NCBI RefSeq assembly: GCF_002288925.2
Contig: NW_022098001.1
Coordinates: 9,273,996-9,337,995 of the forward strand
Source: Delphinapterus leucas
Lineage: Eukaryota; Chordata; Mammalia; Artiodactyla; Monodontidae
Reading direction: 5' to 3'
DNA: 64,000 bases
A model generated the notes under the pieces. The model did no database searches and had not been told where the DNA came from. It was given only the letters and a program-made list of their open reading frames with translations. The translations under genes were made by a program, and so were the position numbers. Below are positions 14,838 through 27,800 of this stretch, one piece after another. The number at the start of each line of letters is the position of its first letter. Position 1 is the stretch's first letter.

Positions 14838-17800
14838 CAAAAAAATGGGCAGAAGATCTAAAGAGACATTTCTCCAAAGAAGACATACAGAAGGCCAAAA
14901 GGCACGTGAAAAGATGCTCAACATCACTAATTATTAGAGAAATGCAAATCAAAACTACAATGAAGTATCATCTCACATTGGTCAGAATGGCCATCGTCAA
15001 AAAGTCTACAAATAATAAATGTTGGAGAGGGTGTGGAGAAAAAGGAACTCTCCTACACTGTTGGTGGGAATGAAAATTGGTACAGCCACTATGGAGAACA
15101 GTATAGAGGTTCCTTATAAAACTAAAAATAGAGTTACCATATGATACTGCAATCCCACTCCTGGGCATACATCTGGATAAAACCGTAATTGGAAAAGATA
15201 TATACACCCCAATGTTCATTGCAGCACTGTTTACAATAGCCAAGACATGCAAGCAACCTAAATGTCTATCAACAGGTGAATGGATAAGGAAGATGTGGTA
15301 TATTTATTCAGCAGAATATTACTCAGCCATAAAAAAGAACGAAATGATGCCATCTGCAGCAACATGGATGGACTAGAGATGATTATACTAAGTGGAAAGC
15401 CAGACAAAGACAAACATAATATGATATTATTTACATATGGAATCCCAAAAAACCTGATATAAATGAACTTATAAACAAAACAAAAATAGGCCCACAGACA
15501 TAGAAAACAAACTTACGGTTATCAAAAGGGAAAGGGGAGGAGGGATAAATTAGGAGTTTGGGATTAATATATATACACTACTATATATAAAATAATCAAC
15601 AAGGACCTACTGTGTAGCACAGGGAACTATACTCAATATTTTGTAATAACCTATAAGGGAAAAGAATCAGAAAAAAGATAGATATATATGTATGTATAAC
15701 TGAATCACTGTGCTGTACACCTGATGCTGACACAACATTGTAAATCAACTATACTGCAATACAAAAATAAAAAAGAATGTAAACGGATCAAAAAATAAAT
15801 AAAACAGAAAGTAGAATGGTGGTTGCCAGGGGCAGGTGGTGGGGGTGGGATTGGAGAGTTGTTATTTAATGGGTAGAGAACTTCGGTTTTGGAAGATGAA
15901 AAAGTTTTTGAGATTGGTTGCACAACAATATGAATATACTTAACACTAATGAACTGTACACTTAAAAATGGTTAAGACAGGGGCTTCCCTGGTGGCGCAG
16001 TGGTTGAGAGTCCGCCTGCCGATGCAGGGGACACAGGTTTGCGCCCCGGTCCGGGAACATCCCACATGCTGTGGAGCGGCTAGGCCTGTGAGACATGGGC
16101 GCTGAGCCTGCGCATCCAGAGCCTGTGCTCCGCAACGGGAGAGTCACAACAGGGAGAGGCCCGCGTGCCGCAAAAAAAAAAAAAAAAATGGTTAAGATGA
16201 TAAATTTTATATAAACCAATAAAATTTCATAACTGAAGTGACTAAGAATGAGCAAAAAAATTTAAACATTAACTTTTACAGTAGCATAAAATATATTAGA
16301 TACTTAGAAATAAGTTTCATTAAAAATAAGAAGTATACACTGAAAACTATGAGACACTGCTTCATTAAAGACCTATATGAACAGAAAAAATATATGTTCA
16401 TGGATCAGAAATCTCAATATTGTTAAGATATCAATTCCTCCAAAATCGATCCACAAATTCAACACAATCCCAACTCAAATACAAGCAAGGTATTTTGTAG
16501 AAATTGGCAAGCAGCTCCCACAGGGACCCGGCCTGAGGAGCAGTGGCAGGAGCTTTGAGACTAGGGCGGCGGGAAAGCCATGTGGAGGAAAGGCTCTTGG
16601 TGCTGCAGCCAGGAGTCACTGCTGTGCCTCTGAGGTGGGAGAGCCAACTTCAGGACACTGGTCAACAAGAGACCTCCCAGCTCCACATAATATCAAACGG
16701 TGAAAATCTCCCAGACATCTCCATCTCAATGCCAGGACCCAACTTCACTCAATGACCAGCAAGCTACAGTGCTGGACACCCTATGCCAAACAACTAGCAA
16801 TATAGGAACACAACCCCACCCATTAGCAAAGAGGCTGTCTAAAATCATAATAAGTCCACAGACACCCCAAAACACACCACCAGACGTGGACCTACCCACC
16901 AGAAAGACAAGATACAGCCTCATCCACCAGAACACAGGCACTAGTCCCCGCCACCAGGAAGCCTACACAACACACTGAACCAACCTTAGCCACTGGGGAC
17001 AGACACCAAAAACAACGGGAACTACGAACCTGCAGCCTGCAAAAAGGAGACCCCAAACACAGTAAGATAAGCAAAATGAGAAGACAGAAAAACTCACCAC
17101 AAACGAAGGAGCAAGATAAAAACCCACCAGACCTAACAAATAAAAGGAAATAGGCAGTCTACCTGAAAAAGAATTCAGAATAATGATAGTAAAGATGATC
17201 CAAAATCTTGGAAACAGAATAGACAAAATGCAAGAAACATTTAACAAGGACCTAGAAGAACTAAAGATGAAACAAACAAAAAGGAACAACACAATAAATG
17301 AAATGAAAAATACTCTAGATGGGATCAATAGCAGAATAACTGAGACAGAAGATCGGATAAATGACCTGGAAGATAAAATAGTGGAAATAACTACTGCAGA
17401 GCAGAATAAAGAAAAAAGAATAAAAAGAACTGAGGACAGTCTCAGAGACCTCTGGGACAACATTAAACGCACCGACATTCGAATTATAGGGGTTCCAGAA
17501 GAAGAAGAGAAAAAGAAAGGGACTGAGAAAATATTTGAAGAGATTATAGTTGAAAACTTCCCTAATAGGGGAAAGGAAATAGTTAACCAAATCCAGGAAG
17601 CACAGAGAGTCCCATACAGGATAAATCCAAGGAGAAACATGCCAAGACACATATTAATCAAACTGTCAAAAATTAAATACAAAGAAAGTATATTAAAAGC
17701 AGCAAGGGAAAAACAACAAATAACACACAAGGGAATCCCCATAAGGTTAACAGCTGATCTTTCAGCAGAAACTCTGCAAGCCAGAAGGGAGTGGCAGGAC

Positions 17801-20800
17801 ATATTTAAAGTGATGAAGGAGAAAAACCTGCAACCAAGATTACTCTACCCAGCAAGGATCTCATTCAGATTTGATGGAGAAATTAAAACCTTTACAGACA
17901 AGCAAAAGTTGAGAGAGTTCAGCACCACCAATCCAGCTTTACAACAAATGCTAAAGGAACTTCTCTAGGCAAGAAACACAAGAGAAGGAAAAGACCTACA
18001 ATAACGAACCCAAAACAATTTAGAAAATGGGAATAGGAACATACATATCGATAATTACCTTAAATGTAAATGGACTAAATGCTCCCACCAAAAGACACAG
18101 ATTGGCTGAATGGATACAAAAACAAGACCCATATATATGCTGTCTACAAGAGATCCACTTCAGACCTAGAGACACATACAGACTGAAAGTAAGGGGATGG
18201 GAAAAGATATTCCATGCAAATGGAAACCAAAAGAAAGCTGGAGTAGCAATTCTCATGTCAGACAAAATAGACTTGAAAATAAAGACTATTACAAGGGACA
18301 AAGAAGGACACTACATAATGATCAAGGGATCGATCCAAGAAGAAGATATAACAATTGTAAATATTTATGCACCCAACATAGGAGCACCTCAATACATAAG
18401 GCAAATACTAACAGCCATAAAAGGGGAAATCGACAGTAACACAATCATAGTAGGGGACTTTAACACCCCACTTTCACCAATGAACAGATCATCCAAAATG
18501 AAAATAAATCCAATGAACAGATCATCCAAAATGAAAATAAATACGGAAACACAAGCTTTAAATGATACATTAAACAAGATGGCCTTAAATGGTATTTATA
18601 GGACACTCCATCCAAAAACAACGGAATAGACATTTTTCTCAAGTGCTCATGGAACATTCTCCAGGATAGATCATATCTTGGGTCACAAGTGAAGTCTTGG
18701 TTATTTTAAGAAAATTAATATGGTATCAAGTATCTTTTGCGACCACAACACTATGAGACTAGATATCAATAACAGGAAAAGATCTGTAAAAAATACAAAC
18801 ACATGGAGGCTAAACAATACACTACTTAATAACGAAGTGATCACTGAAGAAATCAAAGAGGAAATCAAAAAATACCTAGAAACAAATGACAATGGAGACA
18901 CAACGACCCAAAACCTACGGGAAACAGCAAAAACATTTCTAAGAGGGAAGTTTATAGCAATACAAGCCCACAAGAAACAGGAAACATCTCGAATAAACAA
19001 CCTAACCTTGCACCTAAAGCAATTAGAGAAAGAAGAACAAAAAAACCCCAAAGTTAGCAGAAGGAAAGAAATCATAAAAATCAGATCAGAAACAAATGAA
19101 AAAGAAACGAAGGAAACGAGAGCAAAGATCACTAAAACTAAAAGCTGGTTCTTTGAGAAGATAAACAAAATTGATAAACCATTAGCCAGACTCATCAAAG
19201 AAAAAAGGGAGAAGATTCAAATTAACAGAATTAGAAATGAAAAAGGAGAAGTAACAACTGACACTGCAGAAGTACAAAAGATCATGAGAGATTACTACAA
19301 GCAACTCTATGCCAATAAAATGGACAACCTGGAAGAAATGGACAAATTCTTAGAAATGCACAACCTGCCAAGACTGAATGAGGAAGAAATAGAAAATATG
19401 AACAGACCAATCACAAGCACTGTAACTGAAACTGTGATTAAAAATCTTCCAACAAACAAAAGCCCAGGACCAGATGGCTTCACAGGTGAATTCTATCAAA
19501 CATTTAGAGAAGAGCTAACACCTATCCTTCTCAAACTCTTCCAAAATATAGCAGAGGGAGGAACACTCCCAAATTCATTCTACAAGGCCACCATCACCTT
19601 GATACCAAAACCAGACAAGGATGTCACAAAGAAAGAAAACTACAGGCCAATATCACTGATGAACATAGATGCAAAAATCCTCAACAAAATACTAGCAAAC
19701 AGAATCCAACAGCACATTAAAAGGATCATACACCATGATCAAGTGGGTTTTATTCCAGGAATGCAAGGATTCTTCAATATACACAAATCAATCAATGTGA
19801 TAAACCATATTACCACATTGAAGGAGAAAAACCATATGATCATCTCAATAGATGCAGAGAAAGCTTTTGACAAAATTCAACACCCATTTATGATAAAAAC
19901 CCTGCAGAAAGTAGGCATAGAGGGAACTTTCCTCAATATGATAAAGGCCATATATGACAAACCCACAGCCAACATCATCCTCAATGGTGAAAAACTGAAA
20001 CCATTTCCACTAAGATCAGGAACAAGACAAGGTTGCCCACTCTCACCACTCTTATTCAACATAGTTTGGGAAGTTTTAGCCACAGCAATCAGAGAAGGAA
20101 AGGAAATAAAAGGAATCCAAATTGGAAAAGAAGTAAAGCTGTCACTGTTTGCAGATGACATGATACTACATATAGAGAATCCTAAAGATGCTACCAAAAA
20201 ACTACTAGAGTTAATCAATGAATCTGGTAAAGTTGCAGGATATAAAATTAATGCACAGAAATCTCTGGCATTTCTATACACTAATGATGAAAAATCTGAA
20301 AGTGAAATCAAGAAAACACTCCCATTTACCACTGCAACAAAAAGAATAAAATATCTAGGAATAAACCTACCCAAGGAGACAAAAGACCTGTATGCAGAAA
20401 ATTATAAGACACTGATGAAAGAAATTAAAGATGATACAAATAGATGGAGAGATATACCATGTTCTTGGACTGGAAGAATCAACATTGTGAAAATGACTCT
20501 ACTACCCAATGAAATCTACAGATTCAATGCAATCCCTATCAAACTACCACTGGCATTTTTCACAGAACTAGAAAAAAATTTTTCACAATTTGTATGGAAA
20601 CACAAAAGACCCCGAATAGCCAAAGCAATCTTGAGAACAAAAAATGGAGCTGGAGGAATCAGGCTCCCTGACTTCAGACTACAGTACAAAGCTACAGTAA
20701 TCAAGATAGTATGGTACTGGCACAAAAGCAAAAGATAGATCAATGGAACAGGATAGAAAGCTCAGAGATAAACCCACGCACATATGGTCACCTTATCTTT

Positions 20801-23800
20801 GATAAAGGAGGCAGGAATGTACAGTGGAGAAAGGACAGCCTCTTCAATAAGTGATGCTGTGAAAACTGGACAGGTACATGTAAAAGTATGAGATTAGATC
20901 ACTCCCTAACACCATACACAAAAATAAGCTCAAAATGGATTAAAGACCTTAATATATGACCAGAAACTACCAAACTCTTAGAGGAAAACATAGGCAGAAC
21001 ACTCTATGACATAAATCACAGCAAGATCCTTTTTGACCCATCTCCTAGAGAAATGGAAATAAAAGCAAAAATAAACAAATGGGACCTAATGAAACTTCAA
21101 AGCTTTTGTACAGCAAAGGAAACCATAAACAAGACCAAAAGACAACCCTCAGAATGCGAGAAAATATTTGCAAACGAAGCAACTGACAAAGGATTAATCT
21201 CCAAAATTTACAAGCAGCTCATGCAGCTCAATAACAAAAAAACAAACAACCCAACCCAAAAATGGGCAGAAGACCTAAATAGACATTTCTCCAAAGAAGA
21301 TATACAGACTGCCAACAAACACATGAAAGAATGCTCAACATCATTAATCATTAGAGAAATGCAAATCAAAACTACAATGAGATATCATCTCACACCAGTC
21401 AGAATGGCCATCATCAAAAAATCTAGAAACCATAAATGCTGGAGAGGGTGTGGAGAAATGGGAACACTCTTGCACTGCTGGTGGGAATGTGAATTGGTAC
21501 AGCCACTATGGAGAACAGTATGGAGGTTCCTTAAAAAACTACAAATAGAACTAACATATGACCCAGCAATCCCACTACTGGGCATATACCCTGAGAAAAC
21601 CATAATTCAAAAAGAGTCATGTACCAAAGTGCTCATTGCAGCTCTATTTACAATAGCCCAGAGATGGAAACAACCTAAGTGTCCATCTTTGGATGAATGG
21701 ATAAAGGAGATGTGGCACATATATACAATGGAATATTACTCAGCCATAAAGAGAAATGAAATTGAGCTATTTGTAATGAGGTGGATAGACCTAGAGTCTG
21801 TCATAGAGTGAAGTAAGTCAGAAAGAGAAAGACAAATACCGTACACTAACACATATATATGGAATTTAAGAAAAAAAAATGTCATGAAGAACCGAGGGGT
21901 AAGACAGGAATAAAGACACAGACCTACTAGAGAACGGACTTGAGGATATGGGGAGGGGGAAGGGTGAGCTGTGACAAAGCGAGAGAGAGGCATGGACATA
22001 TATACACTACCAAACGTAAGGTAGATAGCTAGTGGGAAGCAGTTGCATAGCACAGGGAGATCAGCTCGGTGCTTTGTGACCGCCTGGATGGGTGGGATAG
22101 GGAGTGTGGGAGGGAGGGAGATGCAAGAGGGAAGAGATATGGGAACATATGTATACGTATAACTGATTCACTTTGTAATAAAGCAGAAACTAACACACCA
22201 CTGTAAAGCAATTTTACCCCAATAAAGAGGTTAAAAAAAAAAGAGAGAGAGAAATTCGCAAGCAAAGGAACTGGAACACCCAAAACAGCTCTGAAAATGA
22301 AGAACAGAGTTGGAGGACTTGCACTATCTGATTTCAAGACTTAGTGCATATATGGGAAAAGAATCTGAAAAAGAATATATATAAAAATGTATAACTGAAT
22401 CACTTTGCTGTACACCTGAAACTAACACAACACTGTAAATCAACTATACTCCAATATGTTGATAAAATTAAAATTAAAAAATAGACTTACTGTAATCAAG
22501 ACAATGGAGTACTGGTGTAAAGACACACATTTAGATTGATGAACAGAATAGAGTGAGTTCAGAAATAGACTTAAACATACATGGTCAGTTGATTTTTGAT
22601 AATGGTACCAAGAATTTCAATGAGGAAAGGATAATCTTTCATTAAATGACACGTGAACTTTTGGATATCCATATTAGTATGTATAAATATATGTATGTAT
22701 GTATATATTTGTGTGTGTGTCTAAAAAATGAAACAGATCTTAGACGTATATTTAAAAGCTAAAACTATAAACTTTGTAGAAGAATCATAGGAGAAAATTT
22801 AGGGATCTTGAATTAGACAAAGATTTCTTAATAGGACACAAAAGCACAAACCATAAAAAGAAAAATCGGGTTCATCAAAAGTAAAAACTTTTGCTCTTTC
22901 AAAGGTACTGTTAAAAAAATGAAAAGGCAAGCCACACAATATCAGAAAATATTTGCAAAGATGTATCTTTGTGTGTAAAATACATGAAAGACGTGTATTT
23001 TACAACTCAATAAGAACACAAAAAATCTATTTCTTTTAATGGGCAAAGGATTTAAAGACACTCTACAAAAGAAGATATATGGATGACAAATAAGTACATG
23101 AAAAGACATTCAACATCATTAGTTATTAGAGAAACGCAAATGAAAACCACAATGAGATACCACTATATACCTAATAGAATAGCTAAAATTAACAAACCTG
23201 ACAATACTAGGTATGGACCACAATATAGAGCAACTGGAACTTTTATCCATTATTGGCAGGATTGATTGCCACTTTGGAAAACATTTTGGCATTTGTTCAT
23301 CAATGGGTAAATGGTTAAACTGTGAGATATCCATACAATTCACTACTACTCAGCAATTAAAAGGAATGAACTGTGGACACATGCAACAACATAGATGAAT
23401 CTCAAAAGCATCATGCTAAGTGAAAGAACCCAGACATGAAAGAAGATATACTATATAATTATATTTATATGAAATTCTAGAAAAGGCAAATCTATAATGA
23501 TAGAAAGCAGTTCAGCAGTTGCCCGGAGCCAGGGTATGGAGTCAGCACTGACTGCAAAGGGGCAAAACAAAACTTTTAGGGATAATGGAAATATTCCACA
23601 GCAAATGCAGTTTGTCAAAACTCAGTGAAATTACCATAAAATCGCTAATTTTTAAAAAATTGAAGTATAGTTAACATACATTATGTTAGTTTCAGGTATA
23701 CAACATAGTGATTAAATATTTTTATAGATTATACTCCATTTAAAGTTATTACAGAAGAATTGCTCTGTTTCCCTGTGCTGTACACCCTTGTTGCTTATTT

Positions 23801-24850
23801 ATTTTATACACAGTAGTTTGTATCTCTTAATCCCTTACCCCTATCCTGCCCCTCCTTCCTCCCTCTCCCCATTGGTAACCACTATTTTGTTCTCTATGTC
23901 TGTGAGTCTGTTTCTGCTTTGTTGCATACATTTGTTTGTTTTATAAAATAGCTAATTTTTATTGAATGTGAATAATAACAATAAAGCTGATTAAAAGAAA
24001 TCAGTAAAGACACAAACAGGTCATTAACAAAATACGAAATTCAAGTGACAGATTTTTAAAAATTTAACGATACTAGTAAACAAACAATACACTACGTACT
24101 ATCATTTTTTAACTGTTTAATTGACTTTAAAATGTAAAGAATGATTATAGTTTCAAGTGAAGAGTACATGAAGTGAGCATTCTTACACACTGCTGGTGGG
24201 AGAGTACAAAGGTACAACTTCCTGAGAACACAGAAATGTGTTTCAACAGCCTTAAAAATATTTAGAGCCTTTGATCAAGTAATTTGAATTCTAATAATTT
24301 ATCCCGAGGAAACAACCAGGATGGTACAAAAAAATTATGAACAAACATAACACTATTTATAGATGCTGACTGAATTATGTTCCTTTCATAGGATGGGATA
24401 TTATTCAGTCATTTAAAATACATGTGCAGGGCTTCCCTGGTGGTGCAGTGTTTAAGGATCTGCCTGCCAATGCAGGGGACACGGGCTCAATTCCTGGTCC
24501 GGGAAGATCCCACATGCCGCAAAGCAACTAAGCCTATGCGCCACAACTACTGAGCCTGCGCTCTAGAGCCCGCGAGCCACAACTACTGAGCCCACGTGCC
24601 ACAAATACTGAAGCCCGCACGCCTAGAGTCCCCACACCGCAACAAGAGAAGCCACTGCAATGAGACGCTTGCACACCGCAACGAAGAGTAGCCCCAGCTC
24701 ACTGCAACTAGAGAAAGCCTGCGCACAGCAACAAAGATCCAACTCAGCCAAAAACAAATAAATTTATGTTAAAAAAATAAAAAAAATAAAATACATGAGC
24801 ATGCCCTCCCCACCCCCACCAACAAATCCACAGACATACACACATGCACG

Positions 24851-24885
<35 letters not shown>

Positions 24886-27800
24886 TCACAATATTCTCCT
24901 CGGTGTAAGAAGCAACCAGTACCACCTAAGTAATTACTACTAAAAGCCCTTTACTGACAAAAAAAAGGAAGCCTAGGATTTCAGATAAGTAAAGTAGATA
25001 TATATCCACGACAATGTCACAAAAAGTGATGTTACTCTATACCTTTATATCACCGTCAATTTTTTCCCATTCTTCTGCTGTGAAACTGGCTGCTGTCGCT
25101 GCAGGTTTCTCTCTCCTCAAAGCTCTACTTCCAGGAGCCAAGCCTGAAAGGCGCTTTTCACAAAATTCAGTAAGTTCAGGATAATATCCTTCCTCACCAG
25201 ACCTTTTAAAAAATTCAGAATTTTAGAGTTACCACTTCATTTAGAGATCATATAGACCAGTGGTTTGCAAGCTGGGTTCCATGGAGCCCAGGGGTTCCAC
25301 AGAGATCTCACAGTCTGCCCCGAATGAGGATGAAGGCTGAGCTGCTGCCTTCCCCTCACCGTCCTCAATTAGAGCAACCTCCACTTTCACATGCTAATCT
25401 ATGGAGTACTGCGATGAAGGGGGAAAAAGGAGCTCCAAAGAAGACATCAATTTCCATCACACACTTTAAAAGTTGAATAGGTAACATATTCTCTCCTCTT
25501 CAGCACACATATGTTCATTTTGCATATAAGGTAATTTTAAACTTATAAATGGAAATTCATTATTAGAGACAGGCAAAGAGTGAGACTCTGGACTTACTTT
25601 CCAATGAGGAGTTACTGTTCTAGCTCATTTTCTTTTTACCCCCAAAGGGATAGGAAGAAAATGGCAGAAGAACAGTTTAGAACAACACACCTCTAAATTC
25701 AACCACTCAAGGAACAGAATTCCTTCCTTAGTTATACAGAGACATGCGTTCTCTTTTGCTTTTTTTTTTTAAGGAAAATCAATCTTTTCCCCATTCTTGT
25801 GAATCTGTTTATTTCTAAATTTTTAGAAAAATAAAAATAAATCCCATTTTCAAAGTAAATTAAAAAAAGAATCCCAAGTCAATACAATTTAATTAGGCTA
25901 TTCATAAAATGTCTTTCAAACTCTTTCAACCCATAAACTTCGCATTTTCTTTTAGTCTTTAATCAAATAAAAATGAAAACGTTCTTATATGTTGAGAAAA
26001 GCGAGAGGGAAAACAATGATATGATGAGGCTATTACATCAACACTGGCTGGGGACAAGCAGGGATGCTTAGGAAGGACAGGAGGCTAAAGGTGATAAGAA
26101 AGAAAAAGGAAAAAAAAAGAGAGAAAGAAAAAGGAAAGGACACAGCAGTAAGGAAGGGCATCAGAGGAAAGAAAAGAGAGAACCACTGCCGAGCAAAAGG
26201 AATACTACTGATGTCCCGGAAATGGGCAGTTTGTGCTCACAAGTGCTTCTGCAGTAATGAGGCGATCCTCCAAATGAAAAACCCTCAAAAAACCCCAAAC
26301 AGGTGGCACAGGTTGGTAGGCCACAGGGCAGTGTTTCTTGTAGAGTTCCCTTGACCACCCGCATGTTGATCAGCCAGTGTGCTCGTTAAAAACACATTCC
26401 TGGGCTCTACTCATGATTTCCTGAAGCAGAATCTCTAGGAGTGGGGCCCTCAAATTTGCATTTTCTAACCACCATGTTTGGCAAATATTAAAGTTTGACA
26501 ATCACAGCCCCAGGGCTCTTACCCAGAAAAGGCCTTGATTCCCTGACTTCTGGGGTCCCCCCCACCCCATCCCCATGCGACGGCTCCCAGTGAGTGACCC
26601 ACCTTTGCTGGCAGATCGTGTGAAGTGGGAGAGTGCCAAAGCACTTTATCAGCATAAGCAGGTGCCTCCTAAGGGCTGCTTTACCGGTTCCTAGAAAGTG
26701 CCAGGAAGCAAGAAAAATGCCCTCTTGGATACTAATTAGCCTAAGTCTTGTGCTGGGAGTAGATCTAGCCAGAACCCGCCAAACTAACCACAGGATTGAA
26801 ACCACTATTTTGGAACCTAACATGGACAAAAACAACAATTTCAGTATTGGAAAATCTGCTCCAAAATTTCTAATGTAGCTTTGAATTTTAGAAGTCAACA
26901 ATATAAAATTGGCAAACTGAAACATGATATGATTTTTAAATGCTTACCTGAGCACACAAAGAATTTTTTCCAAGTGTTTAACATCTGAACATTTTTCAAT
27001 ATACTTGAAATCCAAATGTTCAACAGGTATTTTAAATGTTTTTGTTGTTCCAAAGCCCCACAATGATGGATAATCTTTGGCAGTCATGGCTGAAATATAG
27101 TGTAGGAAAATAGTTATGAATCTAATGTATACATTAATACTCAATTTGGATAGTAGTAACCATCTAGGTACTTCTGTATTATTTATTTTTCATTTCCATA
27201 GAAAAGGAGATGGAGTATTTCTTCTAAGGAGGAAGCTACTCATTGTAAATTCTCTCTCCCTGATAAGAACAGTTAACATTCATCGGGCTAAATTACTATA
27301 TACCGACTTCCCTGGTGGCGTGGTAGTTAAGAATCTGCCTGCCAATGGAATCTTGAAGCCCCTGAGATTTTATGATTTGAATAAAATATGGTGAAAAACA
27401 CTTGAAATGATAAAGACACCTCTTACCTAATCAAGCGAATTTTATTCTGAACACTGTTTCAACGTTTCTGAGAATCCTTTTTGAAAACTACCACTTGGGG
27501 GGGTGGGGGTGGGTAGGAGAGATTCTCAAGACCACTAAACGTTAACTCTCAAACTCCAAAAACCAAGTCATACAATACTTTGTTTGCTCTACTTAGAACT
27601 CTTCCACATCTGTTTGCAATTTCTTTGCCCCTGATTAGAAAAAACTTTGGTCCTAATTGGCGTTAATTTCTTCTCCACCGTCCTAATCCACATCCATTTC
27701 CCATATTTCCTAATCAGTATATCAGTAATACCTCCAGCACAAACTGCAATGGGCTAGTAACACGAAAAATGGTTTTCTTCCACCTAGGCACGTTCTTTCC

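Larger units (their letters stand above)
13216..15801 (+). mobile_element. 5'-truncated L1 with 19-bp target-site duplication
   Basis: Contains the C-terminal part of ORF2 and the 3' UTR, with an A-rich tail near 15765-15801. The duplication aaacagaaagtagaatggt at 13197-13215 and 15802-15820 is perfect. Frames are broken by many stops; the longest remnant, 13766-14284, reads [17 protein letters not shown] and similar L1 ORF2 sequence. It carries a CHR SINE and a TA microsatellite. Confidence 0.9.
16513..22249 (+). mobile_element. Nearly full-length L1, inactivated
   Basis: About 5.7 kb with 5' leader, ORF1, ORF2, 3' UTR, AATAAA and A-rich tail. Target-site copies agaaattggcaagc (16499-16512) and, with one change, 22250-22263 bound it exactly. 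ORF1 start sequence near 17077 has an early stop; ORF2 is split into at least three frames. The element retains domain-level sequence but cannot encode intact proteins as read. It lies in SPAG1 intron 3, opposite in sense to SPAG1. Confidence 0.93.

Noticed and set aside
16963..17802. 279-codon open frame on the minus strand
   Set aside because: It lies exactly antisense to L1 ORF1. The L1 is A-rich and low in antisense stops, so such a shadow frame is expected; hydrophobic Ser/Leu/Phe-rich translation has no domain.
24838..24886. CRISPR-like or satellite array
   Set aside because: Simple CA microsatellite. No spaced direct repeats of CRISPR type occur anywhere in the window, as expected for a mammal.
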